Source: Chloroflexota bacterium (GTDB lineage: Bacteria; Chloroflexota; UBA11872). From it: 63,227 bases of DNA. Location: the NCBI GenBank assembly GCA_028873795.1, contig JAPPNP010000003.1:1-63227 (forward strand). Reading direction: 5' to 3'. Positions 24,728 through 34,426 of this stretch are shown in pieces. Below the pieces are notes generated by a model, which was not told the DNA's origin, did no database searches, and worked only from the letters and a program-made list of their open reading frames with translations. The first letter of the stretch is position 1; every line of letters begins with the position of its first letter. Both the position numbers and the translations under genes were made by a program.

Positions 24728-26415
24728 TGAATCCCGCACGCACGCAGGTCTCGATCCAGAAGTCGGAGGTCGAAGGGTCGCGCGGACTGGTCGCCACCAA
24801 GCATCCGGAGGCCAGCGCGATCGGCCTGGACACGCTGCAGGCCGGCGGCAACGCGGTGGACGCGGCGGTAGCGGCGGCCTTCGCCGTTGGCGTGGCCGAG
24901 CCGTGGTCGAGCGGCATCGGCGGCGGCGGGTATGCCGTGGTGGCCGGACCGGGCAGCGCCGACGTGGTGGCCTTTCCCATGCAGTCGCCCGCGCTGGCCA
25001 CGCCCGATCGTTACCCGCTGGACGGCAGGGGCTCCCTGGGCGCCTTCCTGTGGCCGGGCGTGGTGGACGACGCGAACTTGATCGGCTGGTCGTCGCTGTC
25101 GATTCCGGGCGCGGTAGCGGGACTGGCGCTGCTGCATGAGCGACATGGCCGCCTGCCGTGGCGGGAGTTGGTGGCGCCGGCCGCTGAGCTGGCGCGGCGC
25201 GGGTCGCGGCTAACGTGGTTCGACCTGCTGCAGATGGGCCGTCATGCCGCCGCCGGCCGGCGACGAGCAGAGCTGGGGCGCGTCTACTACGCCGACGGCG
25301 GGCCGCCCCGCGCCGACGTGGGCGAAGAGCCGCTGTTGCTGCAGCCCGACCTGGCCGACAGTTTGGACGCCATTGCGCGCGACGGGCCGGACGCCTTATA
25401 CCGGGGCGACCTGGCCAAGGCCATCGTGGACGACTGCGTGGCGAACGGCGGCGCACTGCGCCGCGACGACCTGGCGCAATATCGCGCGTGGGCGATGGAG
25501 CCGCTCGAAACGGCCTATCGCGATGCGACGGTCATCACGCCCGGTCCGGGATGCGCGGGACCGACGACCGCCGGCACGCTGAACGTGTTCGAGCAGGCGT
25601 ACGGCGGGGGCGGGAACCAGGCCGATGCGGACCGGCTGCACGCCTACATCTGGGCCTCGCGGCTGGCGCAGGGCGATCGGTTCCAGCACATGGGAGATCC
25701 GGACTTCGTCGACGCGCCGTGGGCCGAGCTGGTCGGCAAGGCGCACGCCGAGGCGCAGGCAGCATTGATCGACACCCAGCGCGCTCCCACCCCCGAGGGC
25801 CCCGGCGATCCCTGGGCCTACATGGCGGCTGACCGCGAACTCGAGCGCCTGAAGGGCGACTCATCCACCACGCATCTGTGCACGGCGGACGGCGACGGCA
25901 CGTTCGTGTCGCTGACCAACACGCTGGGCGGGGCCTGGGGCGCGGAGATCGTGCCGCGCGGCACCGGCATCTGCTGGAACGACGGCATGTGGTGGTTCGA
26001 CCCGCGGCCCGGCCGCCCAAACTCCCTGCGGCCGCGCTCGTTCGGCCTCAGCAATATGACGCCCGCCATCGTCACGCGGAATGGACGACCGCTGCTCGCG
26101 GTGGGTGCGTCCGGCGGACGCCGCATCACCAACTGCGTCTCGCAGATCATCTCCCACGTCGTGGACCACAAGATGGGCGCGCAGGAGGCCGTCTACGCGC
26201 CGCGCATCGATGCAAGCACGCCGTGGGTCACGGCCGACGCCCGCCTGGGCGACGCGGTGATTGAGAACCTGCGGGCGCGCGGCTGGGACGTGCAGGTGCC
26301 GCCCTATCCCGAGCAGTCGGCGTTCGCCAGCCCAGTGACGATCCTTGCCGGTCCGGGCGGCTCGCTGCGGGGCGGCGTGGACACGTTTCATTCGGCGGAA
26401 GCGCGGGCGTGGTAA
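24727..26415 (+). CDS. Gamma-glutamyltransferase family Ntn-hydrolase
   Basis: GGT-family enzymes are made as a proenzyme that self-cleaves before a Thr. The 562-aa product has GLDTLQAGGNAVDAAVA, SSGIGGGGYAVV near the N-terminus, and DSSTTHLCTADGDGTFVSLTNT where Thr 381 is the predicted nucleophile. The C-terminal MTPAIVTRNGRPLLAVGASGG is conserved. No signal peptide is visible, so it is probably cytoplasmic, unlike classic periplasmic Ggt. It overlaps the stop of the PRPP synthetase-like gene by one base. The substrate could be another gamma-glutamyl or amide compound. Confidence 0.9.
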   Translation: MNPARTQVSIQKSEVEGSRGLVATKHPEASAIGLDTLQAGGNAVDAAVAAAFAVGVAEPWSSGIGGGGYAVVAGPGSADVVAFPMQSPALATPDRYPLDGRGSLGAFLWPGVVDDANLIGWSSLSIPGAVAGLALLHERHGRLPWRELVAPAAELARRGSRLTWFDLLQMGRHAAAGRRRAELGRVYYADGGPPRADVGEEPLLLQPDLADSLDAIARDGPDALYRGDLAKAIVDDCVANGGALRRDDLAQYRAWAMEPLETAYRDATVITPGPGCAGPTTAGTLNVFEQAYGGGGNQADADRLHAYIWASRLAQGDRFQHMGDPDFVDAPWAELVGKAHAEAQAALIDTQRAPTPEGPGDPWAYMAADRELERLKGDSSTTHLCTADGDGTFVSLTNTLGGAWGAEIVPRGTGICWNDGMWWFDPRPGRPNSLRPRSFGLSNMTPAIVTRNGRPLLAVGASGGRRITNCVSQIISHVVDHKMGAQEAVYAPRIDASTPWVTADARLGDAVIENLRARGWDVQVPPYPEQSAFASPVTILAGPGGSLRGGVDTFHSAEARAW

Positions 26416-26654
26416 GCGACGCGGCGCCGGCAGTGGCGCAAGTCCTGGAGCATGCCGCCAGGCAAATGGCCATTGACGGCGGCGGGCTGCGGTACCTGGG
26501 CGACACGCCCGACGGCTACGTGCGGCTGCAACTCACCGGCGCCTGCGCCACCTGCCCGGGCCGCATGCTGACGCTGGACCTCGCCATCGAGAGGCCGCTG
26601 CGTGCGATCGGCGCCGCGCGTGGGGTGGAGCTGGCGCCGTCCGCGCCGGCCTGA
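26409..26654 (+). CDS. NifU C-terminal-like domain protein
   Basis: This 81-aa protein is a stand-alone NifU C-terminal domain, a scaffold for iron-sulfur clusters. The CxxC motif at Cys 46 and Cys 49 lies in the conserved TGACATCPGRMLTL. It starts at a GTG that overlaps the end of the GGT gene by seven bases. A link to Mrp and the MIP18 gene elsewhere in the window is possible but not shown. Confidence 0.88.
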   Translation: MVSDAAPAVAQVLEHAARQMAIDGGGLRYLGDTPDGYVRLQLTGACATCPGRMLTLDLAIERPLRAIGAARGVELAPSAPA

Positions 26655-26745
26655 CGGTTTGTCCGGTAACTTCCCAACCGACGCGCCACCGCAGACGTAG
26701 GGTCGGGAGAAGGCCACGGTCGTCGCAACGAATCGCGAGCGCCGC

Positions 26746-28242
26746 ATGAAAAGAATGCCCAGCATTAGCCGTCGCGGGCTGCTGCGCGGCGCTGCGGTCG
26801 TCGCCCTGGGCAGCGGCGCGAGCGCATTGCTGGCCGCCTGCGGCGAGGAGGCGTCGACCGCCGAGGACGGGTCCACCCCGTCCCCAAGCCCGGCTGCCCC
26901 GACCTCGGCGCCTGCGACTGCCGCCGCGGCAACACAAGCCCCAACATCGCCGACGGCCGCCCCGCCTCCGCCGGCCGCCACCCGGGTCGACATGCTTCCA
27001 CGGGCCACTGTCGCACCGTCGACCCCGGCGCCAACCGCAGCGCCGACGACCCCGCCAGCCACCCCTGCGCCATCCCCCACGGCGACGCCGATACAGGCCG
27101 CCGATGTCGTGCTGGCCGATGGGGCCATCACCCTGCCGGGAAGCGTCGTCGCTCGACGCGAGCCACGGCTGATCGCGCCCGAGTCGCAGGACCGGGGACA
27201 GATCGAGATCTGGCGGAGCGGAGGCTGGAAGACGAACTTCGACCTCAGCGTGGTGTCCTACGGCGAGATTCTGTCCGGCGGCGTGCCGCGCGACGGGATT
27301 CCGCCCATCGACGCGCCCACGTTCGTCGCCGCGTCCGAGGCAGACGCCTGGCTCGACGACCGGGAACCCGTGGTGGTCTACGGCCACGACGGAGAAATTC
27401 GCGCCTATCCGATCCAGATCCTGACCTGGCACGAGATCGTGAACGACGTGGTCGGCGGGCGGCCCGTCGCGGTGACGTTTTGCCCGCTGTGCAACTCGTC
27501 ACTGGTCTTCGACCGCGAGGTGCTCGGGGCCACCATGCGCTTCGGCGTGTCGGGCAATCTGCGCAACAGCGACCTGATCATGTGGGACGACCTGACGGAG
27601 ACCTGGTGGCAGCAGCTCACCGGCGAGGGCATCGTGGGCGACCTGGCCGGGTACTTTCTCGACCCGCTGCCCTCGCAGCTCATCGGATATGGGGAGTTCA
27701 AGGCGTCATTCCCCAACGCAATGGTCCTGGGGCGCGACACGGGCTTCCGCCGGGACTACGGCCGCAATCCCTACCCCGGCTACGACGCGGCTGCCGGCAG
27801 CCCGTTCCTGTTCCGTGGGGACCTGGACGACCGGCTGCGGTCGGGGGAGCGGGTGGTGGCCATTGAACTCGGCGGCGAGGCCGTGGCCTACGCCTTCACC
27901 CATCTGCAGAACGTGAAGGTGGTCAACGACGTGGTGGGCAGCTTGCCCGTGGTCGTGTTTTGGTCGCCCGAGACGGCGAGCGCGCTGGACGCTCGCGCCA
28001 TCGCCGAGGCGAAGGCCGTGGGATCGGGCGTGGCGTTTGGGCGCGAGGTCTCGGGCCGTACCTTGACGTTCGAGCCCGGCGACGGCGGCTTCACCGACCG
28101 CGAGACCGGCTCGACGTGGTCGATTTCCGGCGAGGCGGTGGCGGGACCGCTGGAGGGAATCCAACTGCCGCCGGTCGTTCACGCCAATCACCTCTGGTTC
28201 GCGTGGGCCGCGTTTTTTCCAGAAACGCGCCTCGTCAAGTAG
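26746..28242 (+). CDS. DUF3179-domain lipoprotein
   Basis: The 498-aa product begins MKRMPSISRRGLLRGAAV with a twin-Arg-like signal. A lipobox follows, ALLAAC, at Cys 32. Residues ~35-120 are a Pro/Ala/Thr linker. The rest matches DUF3179, a beta-rich domain of unknown function seen in secreted bacterial proteins: DDREPVVVYGHDGEIRAYP, then the Cys pair FCPLCNSSLVFDRE, then GNLRNSDLIMWDDLTETWWQ. The Cys pair might bind a metal or form a disulfide. It precedes the heme A synthesis genes on the same strand. Confidence 0.85.
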   Translation: MKRMPSISRRGLLRGAAVVALGSGASALLAACGEEASTAEDGSTPSPSPAAPTSAPATAAAATQAPTSPTAAPPPPAATRVDMLPRATVAPSTPAPTAAPTTPPATPAPSPTATPIQAADVVLADGAITLPGSVVARREPRLIAPESQDRGQIEIWRSGGWKTNFDLSVVSYGEILSGGVPRDGIPPIDAPTFVAASEADAWLDDREPVVVYGHDGEIRAYPIQILTWHEIVNDVVGGRPVAVTFCPLCNSSLVFDREVLGATMRFGVSGNLRNSDLIMWDDLTETWWQQLTGEGIVGDLAGYFLDPLPSQLIGYGEFKASFPNAMVLGRDTGFRRDYGRNPYPGYDAAAGSPFLFRGDLDDRLRSGERVVAIELGGEAVAYAFTHLQNVKVVNDVVGSLPVVVFWSPETASALDARAIAEAKAVGSGVAFGREVSGRTLTFEPGDGGFTDRETGSTWSISGEAVAGPLEGIQLPPVVHANHLWFAWAAFFPETRLVK

Positions 28243-28371
28243 AAGGCGCGCCCTCGCGGTGAATGGCTGCCACCCGACCCTCGACCTGCGGCGCTCCCGC
28301 TTGTACCGTGCGCCCCGGCCCTTGCGGTTGTCGGCCGCCACGACCGGTGCCGGATCGCTACGCTTGCCCTG

Positions 28372-28572
28372 ATGCACATTCCTGGATTCTGGCTCGTCGT
28401 CGGGCTTGTGGCCCTCGCCGAAGCCGCCATCATCGTCACCGCGCTGCGCATGCGCGTGCGTCCCATCGCGGACCGCAGCGTGGTAGGTGGCCGACGGGCC
28501 GAAGTTGCGTGGACCCTGCTTCCGGCGCTGCTGCTGGCAGCGCTGGCCGTGCTGTCGTTCCCGGCCGGCTAG
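28372..28572 (+). CDS. Small CoxB-like two-helix membrane protein
   Basis: This 66-aa ORF has two hydrophobic helices (about residues 5-25 and 46-64) joined by a polar loop. RRAEVAWTLLPALLLAAL resembles the second transmembrane helix of cytochrome c oxidase subunit II (EIxWTxxPxxIL). The CuA domain is absent. It ends 15 bp before ctaA, and the location beside ctaA-ctaB supports a link to heme-copper oxidase. No Shine-Dalgarno sequence is obvious, so it could also be a remnant of coxB. Confidence 0.6.
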   Translation: MHIPGFWLVVGLVALAEAAIIVTALRMRVRPIADRSVVGGRRAEVAWTLLPALLLAALAVLSFPAG

Positions 28573-28587
28573 AAGCGTAGCGACCTG

Positions 28588-29475
28588 TTGAAAGCATCTC
28601 GGAGCGCGCCGGCGATTCACCTGCGCCGCGCCGGGCAGTGGGCCATGGGCGCCGCGGTGCTCACCATCGGTCTCATCACCTACGGCGCGTGGGTGCGCGT
28701 GTCCGGGGCCGGCCTGGGCTGTCCCGACTGGCCGCTGTGCGAGGGCGTGATCGTCCCTGAGCTGGAGGGCGACACGGCCATCGAGTTCGGCCACCGCGTC
28801 TACGCCGGCGTCACCATGCTCGCCACCGCAGTAGCCGCCTGGTACGCCTTCCGCGCTCGGACGCTTGAGCCATTAACCAACCGCCTGCTCCTGTGGGCGC
28901 TGGCGGCCATCGTCGCCCAGGCCGGGCTGGGGGGCGCCACCGTGCTCACCGAGCTTCACGGCATGGTTCGACTGGCCCATCTCACCTTTTCGTTGCTGAC
29001 CCTGGCCCTGTTGACGATCGGCGCGCTGCAAGCGCTGGGTTGGACCCGCGCGGCGCTGCCCGGGGTTCGTCGCACGCGGGCGCTGCTGGTGGCGACCGCG
29101 TTCGTGGTGCTGGTCGGCGGCTCCATCGTAGGCACCAACTCCAGCGCCGGCTGCCCCACGCTGCCGCTTTGCGACGGAAGCGTGGGTGCGGAGAACCTGA
29201 CCCTGCACATGCTGCATCGGGCCGCGGCCTCGGGGCTGCTGCTCACGTTCTTCTTTACCGCCTGGCAGGTATGGCGACTCGGGGGACCGGGCCTGCCCTT
29301 CCACCTAAGCCTTGGGGCGGGACTCGTCTCGTCCGCGCAATTCGCCGTCGGCGTCACGTCCATCGCCATCGGCCTCTATCCCGAGCTGCGCGTGCTCCAT
29401 CTGGCGCTCGCCACCCTGCTCTGGTGGGTGGTGGTGATCCATTTCGGCCTGGCGCTGCAGCCGCGGCGGCGCTGA
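28588..29475 (+). CDS. ctaA: Heme A synthase (COX15/CtaA)
   Basis: CtaA oxidises heme O to heme A for aa3-type oxidases. The 295-aa membrane protein has about eight helices with conserved His in GHRVYAG, LHGMVRLAHL, LHMLHRA and VLHLALA. Two external Cys pairs are present (GCPDWPLCEG and GCPTLPLCDG), as in many Gram-positive type CtaA. It starts with a TTG at 28588. The stop overlaps the ctaB ATG (TGATG). Confidence 0.95.
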   Translation: MKASRSAPAIHLRRAGQWAMGAAVLTIGLITYGAWVRVSGAGLGCPDWPLCEGVIVPELEGDTAIEFGHRVYAGVTMLATAVAAWYAFRARTLEPLTNRLLLWALAAIVAQAGLGGATVLTELHGMVRLAHLTFSLLTLALLTIGALQALGWTRAALPGVRRTRALLVATAFVVLVGGSIVGTNSSAGCPTLPLCDGSVGAENLTLHMLHRAAASGLLLTFFFTAWQVWRLGGPGLPFHLSLGAGLVSSAQFAVGVTSIAIGLYPELRVLHLALATLLWWVVVIHFGLALQPRRR

Positions 29476-30347
29476 TGGCCGCCCTGGCCCGCCACCTCTT
29501 CACGCTGACCAAGCCCCGAATCGTTCTGCTGCTCGTCTTCACGGCGGCCGCCGGGGTCTGGAAGGCCGCCGCCGGCAGCCCCGAGCCCGCGGTGCTGCTG
29601 GCGGTCGTGCTCGCCGGCGCCGTGGCCGCCGCCGGGGCCAACATGATCAACCAGGGGCTGGAGCCCGACATCGACGCCAAGATGCGCCGGACGCGCGAAC
29701 GCGCGGTGGCCTCGCGCCAGGTCGGCGCCAACGCCGCCGTCATTGCCGGCCTGGTGCTGGTCGCGATTGCCGTCGTGGTCCTCGCGGTTACCACCAATCT
29801 TCTAACTGCGCTGCTGACCCTCGCGGCGGCTGCGGTCTACGTGCTCGTATACACCGTTCTGCTCAAGCGCCGCTCATGGAACAACATCGTGATTGGCGGC
29901 GCCGCCGGCGCGTTTCCGCCCCTGATCGGCGCCACCGCCGTGTCAGGTCAGATCGATGCCGTGGGTCTCTACATGTTCGCCTTCGTGTTCTTCTGGACGC
30001 CGCCGCACTTTTGGACGCTGTCGCTGGTGCTGCGCGATGACTACACGGCGGCAAGGATTCCGATGCTGGGCGCCGTCGCCAGCCCACGCGATACCGCCGT
30101 CCAGATCATGCTGTACATCCTGCTGCTCACGGCCCTGGCGTGGCTGCCGCTGGTCGCCGGGTACGGTGGGTTGACGTTCGCCGTGGCGACGACGCTGCTG
30201 AGCGCCTATTGGCTGCGGGTCTCCTGGTCCTTGCGCAACGGCGCCGGTTCCAAGCAGGCGTTGGACGCCTACAAGTTCTCGCTGGTCTACCTCGCGTTGG
30301 TATTTCTGGTCCTAGCCGTCGAGCCGATGCTGCCCTGGTATTCCTAG
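29475..30347 (+). CDS. ctaB: Protoheme IX farnesyltransferase
   Basis: CtaB makes heme O from protoheme and farnesyl diphosphate. The 290-aa UbiA-fold protein begins MAALARHLFTLTKPRIVLLL. It has the first Asp-rich site in NMINQGLEPDIDAKMRRT, slightly changed from the usual NxxxDxxxD, and the second in RDDYTAARIPML. The start is the ATG at 29475, which overlaps the ctaA stop; longer readings in this frame are only shadow. No oxidase structural genes are in the window. Confidence 0.95.
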   Translation: MAALARHLFTLTKPRIVLLLVFTAAAGVWKAAAGSPEPAVLLAVVLAGAVAAAGANMINQGLEPDIDAKMRRTRERAVASRQVGANAAVIAGLVLVAIAVVVLAVTTNLLTALLTLAAAAVYVLVYTVLLKRRSWNNIVIGGAAGAFPPLIGATAVSGQIDAVGLYMFAFVFFWTPPHFWTLSLVLRDDYTAARIPMLGAVASPRDTAVQIMLYILLLTALAWLPLVAGYGGLTFAVATTLLSAYWLRVSWSLRNGAGSKQALDAYKFSLVYLALVFLVLAVEPMLPWYS

Positions 30348-30457
30348 GCTGCGACCAGCGTCACGCGAGCGGGGAGCGCGGACCTCTAGCGCGGTGCCGG
30401 GCGACGCCAGGTGCGAATGTGCGGTCGTCTTGGGACCAGGTTCCGGCCGAATGCGGG

Positions 30458-31669
30458 TCACCCGCGCGATCTCGCCGCGAATCTGAGCGTCGCGACGATC
30501 GGAAGCGCCGCCAAGGCGAGGACGGCGGCGGTGAAGAACGGCAGGTCAATCAGATGCTCGAACACCCCGGCCAGTCGCCCGCTGCCGGCCGCGCCCACGG
30601 CCACGCCCAGCGAGTACACGGCGTAGAAGACGCCAAAGACCGTCCCGCGGCGCCTGGCGCCGGTGGCCTCGGCGACCAAGGCCGTGGCCGCCGGGAACAC
30701 GAGCCCGTAGCCGAGGCCGAAGACGGCCATTCCGATGACAATCCCGCCATAGCCGGCGGACAATCCGACGACGGCCAGTCCGGCGGCCACGCCGACTAGA
30801 CCGACCAGCAACGGGATAAACCGGCCAATGCGGTCGCTGGCGCCGCCAACCGGACTCGCCATCACCAGCATCGACACCAGCGCATAGACGGCGAAGCTGA
30901 TGCCGGATCGGGCGGCCGTCTCTCCCTGGTTCTCCAGCACGAGCGGCAGGTGCGTCACGAGCACGCCCACGCCGACAGTGATGGCGAACTGGGCGGCATA
31001 GGCCGACCACAGCAAGCGGCTGCGCCACAGCACCGGAGGTGGCTCGGCGCTGCCTGCGCTCGACCGCGAATCCGACGGGCGCCACGTCTCGCGCGTGGTG
31101 GTCACGAAGACGATAAGGGTGGCGACCATGAACGCGGCGTCGGCCAGGAATACGGCATTGGCGCCCCACGCGTCGCGCAGGATCCCGGCCGCCGGCGGGC
31201 CGATCACGGCTGGGATGGCGATCAGGGCGCCGGCAAGGGCCATCGCCCGGCCCCGCTGCTCCGTTGCGGCGCGGTCGCCGATGATGGCGAAGGCCCCGGG
31301 GGTGAGCGCGGCCGCGCCAATGCCGTGGATGGCGCGCACCGCGAGGAGCTGCTCCGGCGAGCGGACGAAGGCGTAGCTGAGGACGGCGAGCGCCGTAACC
31401 GCCAAACCAATAATCATCGGCCGGCGGCGGCCCCAGCGGTCGAGAATGAATCCCGCCCCCAAGTTGCCGAAGAGATTGGTGACGGAATAGGCCGCGACGA
31501 TGACGCCGACTAACGTGGCCGACGCGCCGAGATCCCGAGCATGCGGCGCCATGACCGGGAACTGCATGAAGAGGTCGAAGAATGCCGCCAGCACAACCAT
31601 CCGCGCGGCCCACGTGGCGTAGCGCGTGAGGCCTTCGGCCTGGTCGTTCCCGGAGCTCGCACGCGCCAC
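30458..31669 (-). CDS. MFS transporter (multidrug-efflux type)
   Basis: The ~403-aa product has the 12-helix MFS pattern. The conserved loop GFILDRWGRRRPM lies between helices 2 and 3, and a second copy, GGASDRIGRF, lies in the C-half. Other family parts are IGIMAVFGLGYGLVFPAA-like segments. The start is uncertain: a GTG at 31669 is chosen because longer versions overlap the divergent ABC gene. An internal Met at 31600 is also possible. Substrate unknown. It converges with ctaB. Confidence 0.85.
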   Translation of the reverse strand: MARASSGNDQAEGLTRYATWAARMVVLAAFFDLFMQFPVMAPHARDLGASATLVGVIVAAYSVTNLFGNLGAGFILDRWGRRRPMIIGLAVTALAVLSYAFVRSPEQLLAVRAIHGIGAAALTPGAFAIIGDRAATEQRGRAMALAGALIAIPAVIGPPAAGILRDAWGANAVFLADAAFMVATLIVFVTTTRETWRPSDSRSSAGSAEPPPVLWRSRLLWSAYAAQFAITVGVGVLVTHLPLVLENQGETAARSGISFAVYALVSMLVMASPVGGASDRIGRFIPLLVGLVGVAAGLAVVGLSAGYGGIVIGMAVFGLGYGLVFPAATALVAEATGARRRGTVFGVFYAVYSLGVAVGAAGSGRLAGVFEHLIDLPFFTAAVLALAALPIVATLRFAARSRG

Positions 31670-31871
31670 GGAGCGGATGGTCCGAAACCCTTCGACTAGC
31701 GAGCGCGTGGGGCGAATACGAACTTCCGTGCCGACCGGTCTGGATTCGCCCGAATCGCGGTCTCGCGGCAAACCCGTCTGCTGAGGTCGATGGCACGGCT
31801 CCCCGTGGTTGGTCGGCGCGGTTGCGCTGCTAGCCTCTAGTCTAGGTCGAGTCTCGGATCCCATCGCGCTC

Positions 31872-33728
31872 ATGGACTTCGCGCACGGGCGGACATCACG
31901 GCAGGCCTCGTTCAGCCCGCGCGAGTTTGCGCGCGCGCTGGGCGCGACTTTTGCCTACACGCCGCGCGTGATGGCCATGGTGTGGCAGACCAGTCGCGGC
32001 CTCACCGCGGGCGTGGCGGCGGTGACCGTGGTGCGCGCGCTCATCCCCGCGGCAACGATCTGGCTCACGAAGCTCGTCATCGACGCGGTGGTCGAAGCCA
32101 TCGCCGCCGGCGGGACGGGAGACTCGGTCAACCGCGTGGTCGTGCTGGTGGTGCTGCAGTTGGTCCTGGCGCTGGTGGGCATTGCGCTCGACCACGGGGG
32201 CAATGCGCTGCGGGCCATGCTGGGCGACCGCTTCTCCAACCGGATCAACCTCATGATCCTGGAGAAGGCCGAGACCCTGGACTTGGCCTACTTCGAGGAC
32301 TCGACGTTCTACGACATGCTGGAGCGCGCCCGCCGCGAGGCCAACATGCGCCCGACCGCGCTGGTCGCAAACGTCTTTTCGCTGGCCAGCGGCTTCATCC
32401 AACTGGTGTCCGTGGCGGCGCTGCTGGCGGCGCTGGCGTGGTGGATCTTGCTGGTGGTGGCGGTCACGTCCATTCCCTATCTGGGCGCCGACATGTGGTT
32501 CGCCCGGGCGCGCTATCGGATGAACTGGCGCCGCGCGCCCGACGCCCGCCGTCTCTGGTATCTGGGATACGTGATGACGTCGGACGAGACCGTCAAGGAG
32601 GTGCGGCTCTTCGACCTGGGCGGCCATCTGCTCGAGCAATACCGCCGCACCTTCGCCCGCTTCTACCGCGAGAATCGCAAGCTGACGCTGTCGCGGGAGA
32701 GCGTCACCTTTGCGCTGGGCATCGTGTCGGCGGGGACGGCGTCGGGGCTCTACATCTTCGTGGCGCTGGCCACGATCGCGGGACGTCTGACGCTGGGCGA
32801 TCTTACGCTCTACCACCAGGCGCTGGTGCAGACCCAGGAACGGCTGCGGCGGATATTCGCCGACGTGAACTCGATGTACGAGGCCAACCTGTTTCTGACC
32901 AATCTCTTCGACTTCCTGGCCTTCGAGCCGACCATCCGGCCCGATCCGGGGCGGCGACCGGTGCCGCGACCGGTCCGGGAAGGGATGGCCTTTCACGACG
33001 TGCAATTCAGCTACCCGGGCGTGCGCGAGCCGGTGCTGCGCGGCATCGACCTCACGATTAACCGCGGCGAGACCATCGCGCTGGTCGGGGCCAACGGGGC
33101 GGGCAAGACCACCATCGTGAAGCTCCTCACCCGCCTCTACGACCCATCGCGTGGCCGGGTCACGCTGGACGGCGTGGACCTGCGCGAGTACGACGTCGCC
33201 AGCGTGCGCAGCCAGATCGGGGTGACGTTCCAGGACTTCGTGCAGTTCCACGCCACGGCGAACGACAACATCGGCTACGGCAACTTGCCGCTCAAGGACG
33301 TGCGAGCGATGGTGGAGTCGGCGGCGCGCCGCAGCGGCGCGGCGGAGACCATCGAGGGGCTGCCGGAGAGCTACGACACCACGCTGGGCCGCTGGTGGGG
33401 CGACGGCACCGAGCTATCCGGCGGCGAGTGGCAGAAGATTGCGCTGGCGCGCGGCTACATGCGCGACGCCCAGCTGCTGATCCTCGACGAGCCCACCGCG
33501 TCGCTCGACGCGCGCACCGAATACGAGGTCTTTCAGCGCTTCAGGGAGCTGACCGCGGACCACATGGCGGTGCTGATCTCTCACCGGTTCTCAACCGTGC
33601 GCATGGCCGACCGCATCTACGTGATCGAGAACGGGCGGGTGTCCGAGCACGGCACGCACGAGGAGCTGCTGGACCGCGGCGGCACCTACGCCACGTGGTT
33701 CGGCATGCAGGCGTCGGCCTATCGGTAG
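31872..33728 (+). CDS. ABC exporter (fused permease-ATPase)
   Basis: The 618-aa protein has an N-terminal membrane domain (about residues 30-320) with the sequence FEDSTFYDMLERARREAN typical of exporter coupling loops. The ATPase domain carries Walker A GANGAGKTT, signature LSGGEWQK and Walker B LLILDEPTASLD. It is the subgroup often found with peptide or multidrug export. The ATG at 31872 is chosen over in-frame upstream starts. It is divergent from the MFS gene and unpaired with a second half-transporter. Confidence 0.92.
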   Translation: MDFAHGRTSRQASFSPREFARALGATFAYTPRVMAMVWQTSRGLTAGVAAVTVVRALIPAATIWLTKLVIDAVVEAIAAGGTGDSVNRVVVLVVLQLVLALVGIALDHGGNALRAMLGDRFSNRINLMILEKAETLDLAYFEDSTFYDMLERARREANMRPTALVANVFSLASGFIQLVSVAALLAALAWWILLVVAVTSIPYLGADMWFARARYRMNWRRAPDARRLWYLGYVMTSDETVKEVRLFDLGGHLLEQYRRTFARFYRENRKLTLSRESVTFALGIVSAGTASGLYIFVALATIAGRLTLGDLTLYHQALVQTQERLRRIFADVNSMYEANLFLTNLFDFLAFEPTIRPDPGRRPVPRPVREGMAFHDVQFSYPGVREPVLRGIDLTINRGETIALVGANGAGKTTIVKLLTRLYDPSRGRVTLDGVDLREYDVASVRSQIGVTFQDFVQFHATANDNIGYGNLPLKDVRAMVESAARRSGAAETIEGLPESYDTTLGRWWGDGTELSGGEWQKIALARGYMRDAQLLILDEPTASLDARTEYEVFQRFRELTADHMAVLISHRFSTVRMADRIYVIENGRVSEHGTHEELLDRGGTYATWFGMQASAYR

Positions 33729-33797
33729 CCGGTCCGCGTTGTGGGCGAGGGCGGCGGCCCGTACGATCGCAGCAACAACATTCGTGGGAGACGTGTG

Positions 33798-34265
33798 ATG
33801 TCAGAAACAGCGACTTTGAAGGTGGGCGACGAGGCCCCGGACTTCGAGCTTCCGACCGCGCCGAGAGACGCGGAGCCATTCAGGCTGAGCGACCATCGCG
33901 GGTCGACGGTGGTGATCAACTTCGTGCCGGCGGCGTTCTCGCCGGTATGCAGCGACCAGCTTCCGATCATCGAGGACAAGCTGAACGGGCTCGCGGGGAC
34001 GGTGACGGTCGCGATCTCGACCGACAACACCTGGTCGTTGAAGGCCTGGGCCGAGCAGTCGGGCGTGAGCTATCCGGTGCTGAGCGACTTCAATCCGCTC
34101 GGGGCAACTGCCAGCGCCTACGGGGTGCTGATCGAGGATATGAACATCGCCAACCGCGTGGTCGTGGTGGTCGACGGGGACGGCAAGGTCGCGCACATCG
34201 AAACCGCTCCCGAGGTGGTGAAACTGCCCGACTACGACCCAGTGATGGCGTGCCTTTCGGGCTGA
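33798..34265 (+). CDS. Peroxiredoxin (AhpC/TSA family, BCP-like)
   Basis: This 155-aa protein reduces peroxides with a peroxidatic Cys 51, in the motif FVPAAFSPVCSDQLP. The N-terminus KVGDEAPDFELPT is typical. No second Cys lies at the usual near position; a Cys near the C-terminus (MACLSG) is the only other one, so it may be an atypical 2-Cys or 1-Cys enzyme. The ATG at 33798 has GGGAG upstream. Confidence 0.92.
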   Translation: MSETATLKVGDEAPDFELPTAPRDAEPFRLSDHRGSTVVINFVPAAFSPVCSDQLPIIEDKLNGLAGTVTVAISTDNTWSLKAWAEQSGVSYPVLSDFNPLGATASAYGVLIEDMNIANRVVVVVDGDGKVAHIETAPEVVKLPDYDPVMACLSG

Positions 34266-34426
34266 GGCCCGGGGCGCTAGCTGTCGGTGACCAGCACGCC
34301 GCGTTTGGCCTCGTCGGTTGTGAGGCATCGCGGAATCTAATCGGTCCAGGTTTGTCGACTGCTCCACGGATACTGCGCCGTGCGTCACAATCGGCCCAGT
34401 GAGTCCGTGATGAACGGAGGACGTTC

